Shown here: piece by piece, positions 1 to 12,266 of the stretch | Layout: each line of letters starts with the position of its first letter | How positions within the stretch are numbered: the stretch's first letter is position 1 | DNA from: Planococcus citri | Taxonomy: Eukaryota > Arthropoda > Insecta > Hemiptera > Pseudococcidae | NCBI RefSeq assembly: GCF_950023065.1 | Contig: NC_088677.1 | Location: forward strand, 24,573,230 to 24,637,229 | Reading direction: 5' to 3' | DNA length: 64,000 bases | Made by a program: the position numbers and the translations under genes | The notes under the pieces: model-generated | The model's database searches: none | Told to the model about the DNA's origin: nothing | Seen by the model: the letters and a program-made list of their open reading frames with translations, nothing else

Positions 1-1396
1 ACTAAGAAGGGGCGGCAATTTTCATTTTGCTCAAAGCAGAAAACTGAAAAATTTCAGAAATTTGCCTAGCCTCCGTCCACTTTTGTCTGTTCAGTCAGTT
101 GTTGAAAGTTTTGAATGATTCTGATTTTCTGGCCCATTTCAATTAAAATTTAAAAGTTACTTACTTACATAATTATCCAATTATAAGTTATCAGTAAATT
201 GCTGTGACAATTACGAGTACAAATAGCTGCTATTTTTTCTGAGGAATTGGATGGAAAAAAGTCGACTTATGTGCAAGAGACTTCAGATCGCCTCAAAAAT
301 TGTGGAAATCGTGGGGAGGGTGGGTCGACGTTAGAACGTTAGATAGTAAAATAGGTATGCGTTGAGTCATTTGTTGCAACAAAATTGACGATTTTGGCAT
401 TTTTCAAAAATTTGAGTTTTTTTTTAATTTGTGAAAAATGGACTTTTCAACTCGTCACCTCAGATTTGAGATTTACCTGCCCTAATCAATTCGCAAGGTC
501 AAACTTGAAACAGGATTAAATTTTCAGCCATCGAAATTGATTACACGCCATTCTAGAGCAATTTTTAATATTGCTGGAGGCTCCAGCTCGGATTGAAGAT
601 GGCGGCAATCAATTTGGAGACTGATTTGGAGAGGGGTTCAGAAATCTGTGATAGTTTCATCTCCACGTATGGAAAACATTTACAGGTATACTTGAAATTT
701 TCTGAATGTCGATCCTAATTTGGTAAACTCCTGTTTTCACAAAGTCAAATTGACATTTTTAATAAAATTTGATTTCTTAACAACTATGATTTCTTTATAT
801 GAGTCCCTAAAGGAAAGGAAAATTGAAAGGAAATTGAGGAATAAGTATTTTAAAAAATATTAAATGAAACAATGAAACTAATCCATTAGGAGATTAGATG
901 CAGTATAGAAAATATATGTACTTTTACAGGTAAAAATTTATCAGAGTATTATCAAACATCAAGAAATCGTAAATGAAAATGAAGTTGCCTACTTAAAAAA
1001 AAAAAAATACAAAAACATGGAAAACTGAATTAGTACTCAGTTCGATTAATTTCCGTGATTTTATTCAAAATTGAATTTACAACTTGCGGTTGATGTTTCT
1101 TCAAAATGTGTGCATCATAAGATAGATAAGTGAATCGCACTTTGCTTTTAAAGCAGTATACCGAGTAAGTACTTATCCTTTTTTTGTACGACTTTGATTC
1201 AAGGACCGGTCATCAACTTTCAGCGAAGTGCGATGACACTAGCATACATTATTCTACATAACTTTTCTGCTACTTGCAGACGCCATACATATTATGTATT
1301 GCGTATTATTTTTAAAGGTTTGACTTTTTGTACCAACGATTTCTTTGAGAAGTTGAGATTATTAGAAAAATGAATTCAAGAATGGATTTCAAGTGT

Positions 1397-1981
1397 GGTC
1401 CTTGAATACATAACAAAAAAATCGTGATTTCTTGTGCTCCCAACCCTGAAAGTGGTAACCTCTGGTGAGAAAATAATTCCTTATTTTTTATTTTTTCCAT
1501 TTTTGAAAAACTTGGGCTGCAGTGGGCCTCTCAATTTTAAAAAATTTCAAAAATATCCAACTTCAAAGCAAAATTTTTAAAATTCAAAACTTTCAAGTTC
1601 AAAAAGTGTCTTTTGAGTAAAATGAACTCTCATGAGGATATTAACATCATCCCTATAAAACCAAGTCGGTCTCCTAGAGTAGCTAAAATTCGTATTTTAC
1701 ATTAAATTTCAGCTATTTCAAGAGGTCAGCTTGGTTTTCAATGGAGGGGGCTTAAATCGTCGTGAGAGTTTATTTTACTCAAAAGAGACTTTTTAGAGAT
1801 AACAGAACTGGAAATTTTACAATTTTACAGCGGATTTGTATTTTATAAATTTTTTGAAAATTGAGGAGCCCACTGCAGCCAGAGTTTTTAGAAAATGAAA
1901 AATAGGGAATTATTTTCTCACCAGAGGACACCACTTCGAGGGTTGGGAGGGAGGAAAATCCCAACTTCGAAAATAAGGACC
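1397..1981. mobile_element. Foldback (near-complete palindrome) element, copy 1
   Basis: The left half (GGTCCTTGAATAC, then CCTCTGGTGAGAAAATAATT) is the diverged reverse complement of the right half (AATTATTTTCTCACCAGAGG, then ATAAGGACC). The symmetry continues through the middle (CTTTTGAGTAAAATGAAC against TTATTTTACTCAAAAG) to a centre near 1700-1725, so each arm is roughly 290 bp. A related copy sits at the same place in unit C (12646-13252). Units D (near 16211) and E (near 19107) read straight through without it. No coding capacity is seen. The exact ends and target duplication are uncertain because the flanking GTGGTCCT resembles the termini. Confidence 0.75.
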
Positions 1982-2086
1982 ACCCTAGTGGTCCTCCATC
2001 ACTGATGCCTCTCCTGGTTTCGAGAATCTGTTGAAACGCAATCAGCAGCGATAAACCTGCTTGATGGTTTTTCCAAATATTTACTT

Positions 2087-3343
2087 GGGTAATTCTCAGA
2101 AAAAGGTAAAATTCGTGTACATGGCAAATTTCTCAACGGTCTTAGCATGAATTTTTTTTTTTTTTTTGGTCCATTCAAGAATGACCCCGCACACATTTCA
2201 CACATGGTATTGAGGTTTTTAGACCCTCCTTTCATTGGTGTACATTTGATTTTATACCCCAAATGTCCTTCGACTTGGCTGTCACACATCATGTTTTTGA
2301 AAATGAATGTTATAAAGTGTCATGAACTTCATTTTTTTTTGGAAAAATTGACACATTCTCATTATCATAGAACATGAAGGTCTCTTATTGTGCAAATTGC
2401 AATTGCAATAAGTCTATAGGAATCTCACAATTCACATTTGAAAACTGTCACACACTTTTTGCGCAAATTTTCGAGCAATTTTCAATTATTTTTGGTAGCT
2501 TCCCAATCCAACATTTTTTTCTGGTGAGTGGCTACACTGGTTCACTTTTCTCATAGAAATGTTACCCCGGCCCCGCACCGTTCTTTTTAAAAACTACATT
2601 ACAGCTCGTTCTGATCGTACTTATCTGTGAAGTTTTGATATTTCGCAAAATCTGTGTCCTTCGGCTTGGTGTTTTCATTTACGCCAATGAACCCGCCAAA
2701 ACCAATAATTGAGCACGGGAAGTTATTCTACATGATAAGTACACATTTATTACGTGTTAAAAATCGAATAATGTCCAGTAGGTAAGGCTAGAAACGAAAA
2801 AACGTTGAGATTGTCCTTCGGCTTGTCCAGCGCCCATTTGTCCTTCGACTTGGCCAAATTTCAGACAGCTGTACTTTTATCGCGCTAGTCGGCATATTAC
2901 ACGATAATACAAGCAAAATTTTACATTTTCTCCCTCCCCACACTTCACCTCTACCCCTACCAAAAAAATAAGTCCAGATTCGAACTCTGCGGCCTGAAAA
3001 ACATAAATCGACATATTACACGATAATATAAGCAAAATTTGACATTTTCCCCCTCCCCACGCCTCACCCTCCACCTCTACAAAAAAAATAACTCCAGATT
3101 CGAATTCTACGGCCTTGAAAACATGTCAATCGACATATTACACATCGATGAGGGTCGAATTCTAATTATCGCCGTTTTAGGGGGGCCGGGGTCCACAGTG
3201 GGGGGGATTGAATTGAGGCCAACACTAGAAAAGGGATCTGGGACACATATACAAATGATTCCCACTTGAAATTTTCCAAAAAAATGATTTTCGTTTTTCA
3301 AAATTATGCATATCAAAATCGACCCTTTTTCTGAGAATTACCC
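2087..3343. mobile_element. Non-autonomous DNA transposon, 20-bp TIRs, ACTT target duplication
   Basis: Perfect 20-bp terminal inverted repeats start GGGTAATTCTCAG (2087-2106) and end CTGAGAATTACCC (3324-3343), flanked by ACTT on both sides (2083-2086, 3344-3347). Unit C at about 13350 has the uninterrupted host sequence (ATATTTACTTGCATAATT), which confirms the insertion. The interior has no transposase-sized frame. It carries four copies of a TGTCCTTCGRCTTGG motif, two copies of a roughly 120-bp repeat also found in the transposon at 53407-55648, and G-runs. The superfamily is not assigned; a 4-bp duplication is unusual. Confidence 0.8.
2880..3165 (-). repeat. About 120-bp tandem repeat, two units
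   Basis: Two successive units contain CTCCAGATTCGAAYTCTRCGGCC and CGACATATTACAC, separated by C-rich CCCTCCCCACNCYTCACC. The same unit is repeated five times at 53835-54420 and four times in the opposite orientation at 54900-55400. The unit ends on the same words (CACATCGATNAGGGTCGAAT) here and near 55370. Confidence 0.8.
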
Positions 3344-3778
3344 ACTTGCATAATTCTTTTTAAAAGTTGGTGAAGTATAGCCAAAGGGGGAAATATGCTA
3401 ATTCCGCTAATGCACCATAAGATCATGCTCCACACAGATGTTCAAACATCTCAATTTTATTAAAAGCGAATAAACAAAGAAAGATGTTTCTTGGGATACT
3501 TCCTTAAGTTTCTCACAAAAAGCTACTGAAAAGAATGAAAAAAAAAGTTTATAGGTATCTACATATCAAGGGAGGTAGCTGAACTGGCGGAAAATTTCTC
3601 AACTGGATAAATCTAAATCAAAAGATCATGTAAAATACATCACTTACCAACATTTCAAGCATTCATCAAAGCGTTTTTTTCGATGTTTGGTGAATTATTA
3701 AAAATCAAATTAGGGTCAAAAATTCGAGAAAAAAACAACAAAATGCCACCTGCAGGCTAACATAAAGAGCTAAAATTT

Positions 3779-4732
3779 TGTTAAAAGGTGACTTGGAAGT
3801 ATTACGTGTGGTGGTTATTATCGAAATATATCTATTGGGGTGAGGATAGAAATATTCCCTAGAGAGTGAACATTTCTCTGTTAACCAGCTAGCTCAGTGT
3901 ACACTTAGTAACACGAATCATCTTTAGACATTATCACATACATGTGTCCATTTTACGTGAATAAAACAGATATGAGACGATTTGTTTAAATAATATATTT
4001 ACACAAATATCCCTGCAATGTAAGCCAAACATAGTAGTATAATAAAACTGGGTACTTAGTAAGGTAGCTAGACAAGGGGCCTTAATCCTAGTCTTCATCA
4101 CAGAATTGGTGATGAGCAGATTACCAGTCGAAGACTGCCAATAAGTCGTAAGACTTAACATCCCTTCTGAATTAATCAATATATCCGAGGATATAATTGA
4201 CATTGTATTCATTAAGGATGAGAATGGGCGGCAATTACCTTGCGATAATTACGGCAAAACACTGTACACTTCACCCTACTCCTTCAGGCTCTCCTAATAC
4301 TAAGGCCTAGTTAGGGGACATGGTTGAATACTACGCTTTATATGAGATACACTTACCCTCGTCCGGAATCCAGGATAAATGCACTGTGGTACCCCGCGAA
4401 CACAACGACATAACGGGATCGCGAGTTAATATACAATCAATTTAACCATCTTTGAGTGGGCACTACTAATAACTCAAATAGTGGCTCGCCAGCCATAAGT
4501 GTAATGTTTACCGAATGACAGACATGTAGCGGGCTCGAGATACTACATGCAAGTGATTTTACCGCGAAGACGATCCATGGTCGTACCATCCGATCGTCAG
4601 AAGTTACCACGTTACTCCTCTATGGAACTAGTTTTTCCTTCTTCTTTGGCGAATGGGTACAGTAGGGACCACCTCAGGTGAAGAGGGTAACCTGTATCAC
4701 CCAAGGCAGTCAAGGCATATTCCCTCGTTACA
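3779..4732. mobile_element. Probable solo LTR, 954 bp
   Basis: The segment begins TGTTAAAAGG, ends CGTTACA, and is flanked by a direct ATTT duplication (3775-3778, 4733-4736). The aligned positions in unit C (about 13850) and unit D (about 17430) are uninterrupted. Its base composition is visibly less AT-rich than the surroundings, and it holds no frame with retroelement motifs. TG...CA ends, a 4-bp duplication and this length fit a solo LTR of a Gypsy- or BEL-type element. Orientation cannot be fixed. A short minus-strand frame at 3934-4212 lies wholly inside and looks incidental. Confidence 0.65.
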
Positions 4733-5146
4733 ATTTGTTGTGCACCTGTTCTATTTTTCACCCTAGAACCTAAAAAAAAACACCTAAGAATCTTCCAATT
4801 TTCAGCCGATGAAATTGATTTGATTTTTGACGAATTTTCAAAACTGTTGTACCTGAAAATCCTTGTATGAAAGCAAAATGAACTTACATAATACTTTACC
4901 TACATTCTCATCGTGACAGAAAAAATTACCTTTACCTGTATATTTTCTGCAGGTCTCACCTTTACCTCACTTGGGCTCGTTCAACTTCTAATATGTATTG
5001 TTCAAATCAAATTCCAAAATTTACAAAGAATTTTAAAGATAAAAAATTACTTACCTACTTGAGTAACGTAAATCAAACCATAGTAACAGTCTCCGGTCGT
5101 TATATCTTATTAGTGAAAAACGACTTAGTGAAACGGCTATAGAAGA

Positions 5147-7384
5147 ACTGAGAAGGGGGGAAACTTTCATTTTGCCCAAAGCAGAAAATTGAAAAATCTC
5201 AGTTTGCCTAGGAAAGTTTTGAATGATTCAAAGGTGCCCTTCATCTCATTCTGATTTTTTGACCCATTTCATTTCGAAATTTAAAAGTTACTTACCTACT
5301 CAATCTTAAATTACCTGCCAACTTACTGATAAGACTTATGATCGCCTTAAAAAATGGAAATCGTGGGGAGGGTGGGTCGACGTTAGAAGGTAAAAGATGC
5401 ATTGAGTAATTTGTTGCAAAAAAATTGACAATTTTGGAATTTTTCAAAAATTTGATTTTTTTCAACTTGTGAAAAATAAACTTTTCAACTCGTCACCTCA
5501 GATTTGAGATTTTCCATGCTCTAATCAATTCGGATGGTCAAACTTGAAACAGGGTTAAATTTTCAGCCATTGAAATTGATTACACGTCATTCTGGAGCTA
5601 TTTTTGATATTGCTGGAGGCTCCAGATCGGCTGGAAGATGGCGCCAATCAATCTGGAGAAGGGTTGATTTCAGTACGTAGACAGACTTTCAGGTTCTTCC
5701 ACCTCTATACTCGCCCTTTTTTGTACAAAATAATACACAAATAGGTACCTAGGTTATTTCTGCCATTTTCAAAAATTTGCAGGAACTTGAAAGAGAAGAG
5801 GAAACTTTAACATTAGAAGGACTTGAAAATTAGAAACTCAATCTATATGAGTTGGCACTTGGATGTTTACTGCGACTCTTTCACATATTGAATAACCCCC
5901 TGGTCTGAAATTGAGCCTATACTCAGTTCAGCCCAAACGTCGTCAGGGGCCATCTCTCACATTTGGAATTTTTTGTAAATGTTCTAGGGGAAATCACGTC
6001 ATGTCATTTTAGATCTGCCAGCAATATCTTGAAAATGGGACTCATATGCGCTGTAATGTCTCTACCACTCCATCAGTTCCTTGGAAGGTTTAGTTAAAGT
6101 AAAGTGTTTTTTTCAATTTTAACGTGTTGTCTGTCCTTATCTTGTCCATTCTGATCAAGGTGACATTTAGCTCAATGTAAGAGCATTTTATCTAAACCTT
6201 AGAATCGAATTTTCAGCTTATGAAAAATTATTTTTCGATTTTTGACAAATAAGTGAAAATAGTGAAAGTAGCAAAGGAATTTGTGCACTAGTTTTTTTGC
6301 CGAAAGAGCGCGAATAGAGAAAAAAATTCGAAATTTATTGGTCCATCTTCTCAAGTCGCTTCGCTCCATCGTTTTTCATCGTTTTGGGCTGATCTGAAGC
6401 CTTCAGAAAAAGTTGACTCTTCTCCAGCTAATTTCGGCAACTGGAAAGCTTAATGCTGTCATAAGTTCAACCTTCTAAATCAAATAGGGCAGGTGAATAG
6501 CAAATCCGAGATGACTCTTGTTGAAAAGTAAATTTTCTTGCTAGTTGGAAAATCTCAAATTTAAAAACATTTCCAAATCATCAATTTATTGCTACAAATT
6601 ACTCAAAATTTCACCGATCCCTCAAAGTCGATCCCCAGAATTGATTTCCACTACTCTCAATTTGATCTGAACCTTCAGAAAATCGGTCCGTAGAAAGTGA
6701 TGTAATATCTACTTATACATATAATGTATTTTCTGTTGGTGTTGCCTTTACCTCACTTGGGCTTGTTCAAATTCTAACATAAGGTATTCAAATCAAAGTT
6801 CCAAATTTACGAAGATTTTTGAAAATGAAAAAATTACTTCCAGTAGATATACAATGTAGATACCACATGGGGAAGTAAACGAATTCTGCATATGCATCCT
6901 AAGATCTTACTCTACACTGGTGTTCAAACATCTCTTTTATCAAAAGCGAATAAATAAAGAAAGAGATTTCTTGGTGAAATGAAATTTGACGAAGGATACC
7001 TAATACTTCTTTAGGTTTCTCACAAGAAGTTACCGAATAAAAGAATACGAAAAATAAGTTTCGTAGGTATCTATAACAATAACACCCGTCTCATAATCTT
7101 CAGCTGTTGAAATCAATTTTTCAAAACTGTTGTATCTGAGAGCCCCTGTACATATGAAAGCAAAATGAATTTACTTAATACTTTACTTCGTGCTCGTGAC
7201 TTGCCATTGCCTCATTTGGGCTCATTCAATTTCCTATATTGTTCAAATCAAATTTCAAAATTCACAAAGATTTTTGAAGATGAAAAAATTACTTACTTGA
7301 GAAATTCCATGAATCAAATCATTTATCAAGTAGTAGTTTTGATCAGTCCAGTGAAAAACGATTTCGTGGGACGGCTATAGAACA
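5147..7384 (+). repeat. Macro-tandem repeat unit B (rearranged)
   Basis: It opens with the shared unit start and matches unit A through the GGACTCATATGCGCTGTAATG block near 6040. After about 6090 it departs (a stretch with no close match elsewhere here, to about 6700), then resumes with end-of-unit blocks in altered order: the CCTCACTTGGGCTYGTTC block occurs near 6750 and again, as CCTCATTTGGGCTCATTC, near 7210. No gene is seen. Confidence 0.7.
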
Positions 7385-8689
7385 ACTGAGAAGGGGGGCG
7401 GCAATTTTCATAAAATCTCAGAAATTCGCCTAGCCTCTGTCCACTTTTGTCTGTTCAATCAGTTGTCGAGAGGTTTTGAATGATTCAAAGGTGACCTTCA
7501 TCTCATTCTGTTTTTCTGACTCATTTCATTTAAAATTTAAAAGATACTTACTTACCTACTTACCTACCCAATTTTAAATTACCTGTAAATTATGGAAATC
7601 AGGAAATTTTATTTGGAATTAGATGGGAAAAAGTCAATTTATGCGAGAGACTTCAGATCGCCTGCCCTAATCAATTCGAAAGGTCAAATTTGAAACAGGA
7701 TTACATTTTCAGCCATCGAAATTGATTACACACCATTCTGGAGCAATTTTTGATATTGCTGGAGGCGATCGGATTGAAGATAATTTGGAGAGGAGTCGAT
7801 TTTAGCATGTAGACAAGAGTTTCAGGTTTTTCCCCTCCATACTTGCCCTTTTTTTGTACAAAATTTATACACGAATAGGTATGTACTTAGATTATTTCCG
7901 CCATTTTCAAAAATTTGCAGGAACTTGAAGGAATAGAGGGAACTTTAACATTAAAAGGACTTGAAAATTAGAAACCTAATCTATACGTGCGTTGGTACTT
8001 ATACGTTTACAGCAAAACTCTCACACATTGAATAACCCCCTGGTCTGAAATTGAGCCTACTCAGTTCAGCCCAGACGTCGTCAGTGGCCATATCTCACAT
8101 TTGGAATTTTTTATGAATGCTCTAGGGGACATCACGTCATGTCATCAGCTCTGGAAGCAATATCCCGAAGATGGGACTCATATGCGCTGTTATGTCTCTA
8201 CCACTCCATCAGTTCCTTGGAAGGTTTTTGTCGATTTGTTTCAAAAATCTATAATCGGTTCATTTTCAAGTGTGGAAAACATTTACGGGTAGGTACATTT
8301 TAAATTTTCTGACAGTCAATCCCAATTTGGTTAATTCTTGTTTTAACAAAATCAAATTTAGATTTTCAAATCATTTTGGTATATTGTAAAATTTGATTTC
8401 TTAACAACAATGCTTTCTTGATACGAGTCCCTCAATTGGAAAAGAAAATTGAATGTAAATTGAGGAATAAGTATTTTAAAAAATAACAAATGAAACAATG
8501 AAACTAATCCATTGGAAGATTGGGTACAGTATAGTATGATATATGTACAGGTAAAAACCTACTTGAGTATTATCAAACAACAAGAAAACATAAATAAAAA
8601 TAAAGTTACCTACTTGAAAAAAAAATACAAAACTAGACAGCTGCGCCAAGCGCAGCTGTAACAGTGTGCGTAGCTTCTTTAGTTTGGAA

Positions 8690-11600
8690 AGCGCAACGCA
8701 ATTTTGGAAAAGAAGCATAACAAAATTTCAAAAAAAGGCGCAACTTCGAAAAAAGCACAATGCGACTTCAAAATAATAAGCACAATGCGATTTAGAAAAA
8801 AATCACAACGCAAATTTCAAAAATAGAACAAGATTCCGAAAAAAATCAAAATATGATTTTGAAAAAAAAGCATAACGCAACTTTTTAAAAAAAAGATTGG
8901 AATTTTGAAAGCAGAACGCAATCATGATTTTAAAAAAAATCACAATATGATTATGAAAAAAAAGCACATCACGATTTTCAAAAAAAGCACAATGCAACTT
9001 TGAAAAAAAGCGATTGGGATTTTGAAAGCAGAACGCAATCATGATTTTAAAAAAAACGCACAACGTGATTTCGAGAAAAAAAGCACAATACGATTTTCAA
9101 AAAAAGAAAGCACAAAGCAACTTTGGAAAAAAGCAATTGGGATTTTGAAAGCAGAACGCAATGATGATTTTAAAAAAAGCACAACGCGATTTTGAAAAAA
9201 GGCACAACGCGAATTTTAGTTTAAAAAAAGCACAACGCGATTTCGAAAAAAAAGCACAACACAATTTTGAAAAAAAAGCACAACGCAATTTTGAAAAAAA
9301 GCACAGTGCGAACTTTGAAAAATGATCAACGCGAATTCTCAAAAAAGCACAAGGCCAAAAAGCACCATGCGCTTTGGAAAAAAAAGCACAACGCAAATGT
9401 TGAAAAAAAAACAGAACGCGAAATTCAAAAAAAAAGCACAACGCGATTTTGAACGCGATTTTGAAAAAAAAGCACCACGCAATTTTGAAAAAAAAGCACA
9501 ACACAATTTCGGAAAAAAGCACAACCCGATTTTGAAAAAAAGCGAACTTTGAAAAAAATCACAACGCAATTTCAAAAAAAAGCACAACGCGATTTTGAAA
9601 AAAAAGCACAACACGATTTTGAAAAAAAAGGCACAACGCGAATTTTAGTGAAAAAAAAAGCACAACACGATTTTGAAAAAAAAGCACAATGCAAACTTTG
9701 AAAAAAAGCTCAACGTGAATTCTGAAAAAAGCACAAGGCCAACTTTGAAAAAAAAGCACAATGCGGATTTTGGAAAAAAACACCGCGATTTCGAAAAAAA
9801 GCACAACGCTATTTCAGAAAAAAAAGCACAATGCAAACGTCGAAAAAAAGCACAACGCAAACTTCAAAAAAAAAAGCACAACGAGATTTTGAACGCAATT
9901 TTGAAAAAAAAACACCACACAATTTTGAAAAAAAAAGTACAATACAATTTCAGAAAAAAAGCACAATGTGAACGTTGAAAAAAACACAATGCGATTTCAA
10001 AAAAAAACCGATTTTCATTTTAAAAAGCACAACGCGAACTTTGAAAAAAAGCACAAAGCAAATTTTGGAAAAAAAGCACAGCGCAATTTTGAAAAAAAAA
10101 CGCACAACGCGATTTTGAAAAAAAAGCACAACGCGATTTCAAAAAAAAGCACCACGCAATTTCAGAAAAAGAAGCACAACCCGATTTTTAAAAAAAAGCA
10201 CGACGAGAACTTCAAAAAAAAAGAACACAACGCGAATTTTAGGAAAAAAAGCACAGCGCAAATTTTAGAAAAAAAGCACAACGCGATTAAAAAAAAAAAA
10301 AACACAACGCAAATTTTGGAAAAAAAGCACGTGATTTTAAAAAAAAAGCGCAACGCGAACTTTGAAAAAAAAGGCACAACAAAATTTTGAAAAAAAGCAC
10401 CACACCATTTTGGAAAAAAAGCATAACGCAATTTTAAAAAAAGCACGATTTAAAAAAAAAGCACAACGCGATTTTAAAAAAAAAGCACAACGCGAATTTT
10501 GAAAAAAAGCACAACGTGATTTTTTAAAAAAAGCGCAACGCGAACTTTGAAAAAAAAAGCACAACACGAACTTCAAAAATCAAGGCACAACAAAATTTTG
10601 AAAAAAAGCACCACACCATTTTGGAAAAAAAGCATAATGCGATTTTGAAAAAAAAACACGAGATTTAAAAAAAAAGCACAACGCGATTTTGAAAAAAAAG
10701 CACAACGTGAACTTCAAAAAGAATCACAACGCAATTTCGAAAAAAAGCACCACACAATTTCGAAAAAAAGCACAACGCGATTTTGAAAAAAAAGCACAAC
10801 GCGAACTTCAAAAAAAAGCACCACGCAATTTCAGAAAAAGAAGCACAACCCAATTTTTAAAAAAAAGCACGACGAGATTTAAAAAAAAAGCACAACGCGA
10901 TTTTAAAAAAAAGCACAACGCGAATTTTGAAAAAAAAGCACAACGTGATTTTTAAAAAAAAGCGCAACGCGATTTTTAAAAAAAAGCGCAACGCGAACTT
11001 TGAAAAAAAAGCACAACGCGAACTTCAAAAATCAAGGCACAACAAAATTTTGAAAAAAAGCACCACACCATTTTGGAAAAAAAGCATAACGCAATTTTGA
11101 AAAAAAACACAACTAGATTTAAAAAAAAAGCACGACGAGATTTAAAAAAAAAGCACAACGCGATTTTTAAAAAAAGCACAACGCGAATTTTGAAAAAAAA
11201 GCACAACGTGATTTTTAAAAAAAAGCGCAACGCGAACTTTGAAAAAAAAGCACAACGCGAACTTCAAAAATCAAGGCACAACAAAATTTTGAAAAAAAGC
11301 ACCACACCATTTTGGAAAAAAAGCATAACGCGATTTTGAAAAAAAAGCACAACGCGAACTTCAAAATAAAAAAACAACGCGAATTTTAGAAAAAAAGCAC
11401 AACGCGTTTTCGAAAAAAAGCACCACGCAATTTCAGAAAAAGAAGCACAACGCGAACTTTGAAAAAAAACACAATGCAAATTTTAGGAATTGAAAAGCAC
11501 TAGATTTCGAAAAAAAAGCACAACACAATTTTTAAAAAAAAGCACAACGCAATTTTAAAAAAGAAGCGCAACGTGAACTTTGAAAAAAAAGCACAATGTG

Positions 11601-11795
11601 ATTTTTAAAAAAAAACAACTCGATTTTGAAAAAAAAGCACAACGCGATTTTAAAAAAGAAGCGCAACGCGAACTTTGAAAAAAAAGCACAACATGATTTT
11701 TAAAAAAAAACTCGATTTTGAAAAAAAAGCACAACGCAATTTCAAAAAAAAGCACAACACGATTTTGAAAAAAAAAGCACAACGCGATTCCGAAT
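8690..11795. repeat. About 23-bp A-tract/CGCG minisatellite array, about 3.1 kb
   Basis: Head-to-tail monomers resembling GCACAACGCGATTTTGA followed by 6-9 A, with spacing varying from about 21 to 26 bp, which implies on the order of 135 copies. Frequent variants replace ATTTTGA by AACTTTGA or AACTTCA, and CACAACGCG by CACCACGCA. The right half has higher-order order: a block with AAGGCACAACAAAATTTTG then CACCACACCATTTTGG recurs at 10371, 10582, 11034 and 11273. Frames of up to about 140 codons on both strands (strings rich in F, C, A and K) are by-products of the periodicity and carry no sign of selection. The left part (8750-9150) is the most degenerate. Confidence 0.95.
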
Positions 11796-11906
11796 ACACT
11801 ATGCTATGCTATTCTGAAAGCTCCGGAGCACAACGCGATATATCAGGAAAGCATAAGCACTGCAGTACTGAGAGATTGAGAGAACCTCTTGGGAGCACAG
11901 CAAAAT

Positions 11907-12053
11907 CACAAATGACTGGAGGTTTTGATTCTGAAAGGGTAACCACCTGCTTTCAGCATCTACGTGTGTAAATGAAACACCTGCAGGTGTTTCACAAATG
12001 ACTGGTGGGTTTTCATTCCGAAAGGGTAACCACCTGCTTTCGGCATCTAGTCT
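11907..12053. repeat. 86-bp tandem duplication with a 22-nt perfect palindrome
   Basis: CACAAATGACTGG...GGGTAACCACCTGCTTTC occurs at 11907 and again at 11993 (period 86) with a few differences. Between the copies, 11973-11994 is a perfect 22-nt palindrome whose centre is CACCTGCAGGTG. It lies in the non-satellite part of the HINE-like element. Confidence 0.85.
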
Positions 12054-12266
12054 AAAATTGAACAATGGGAAAGATAACACTGTAGATAAGAATATTTTAG
12101 GACCCCTGCAGTGTTACATTTTAAAACCGATGTCGGCTTCCCTTTTGATACCTTTCTCATTGTTCAATTTTGAAAATTTAAAGTCGGCTTCGCTTTTGTC
12201 GGCTTCCCTTTTGATATGGCCCTTTTCCCTTTTTTATTCTTTTTTTGGTACAAATTTTCGTAATTA

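Larger units (their letters stand above)
1..5146 (+). repeat. Macro-tandem repeat unit A
   Basis: First copy of the long non-coding unit. It opens with the same words (ACTRAGAAGGGGGCGGCAAT) found again at 5147, 7385 and 14363 and ends with the shared ACGGCTATAGAAGAACTG junction. Recognisable blocks recur in order in later copies, for example the stretch near 600 with TTGCTGGAGGCTCCAG and the one near 3400 with GCACCATAAGATCATG. No long open frame is conserved between copies, so I see no protein. Three insertions inflate it: a foldback, a 1.26-kb transposon and a solo LTR. Confidence 0.8.

Noticed and set aside
8803..11782. Many open frames of 60-141 codons on both strands rich in F, C, A and K
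   Set aside because: They arise from the A-tract minisatellite, overlap on both strands in several frames, and end wherever the period shifts; no start context or domain.
8690..11795. CRISPR-like regular repeats
   Set aside because: Monomers are contiguous with no unique spacers, the period drifts, and the genome is eukaryotic.
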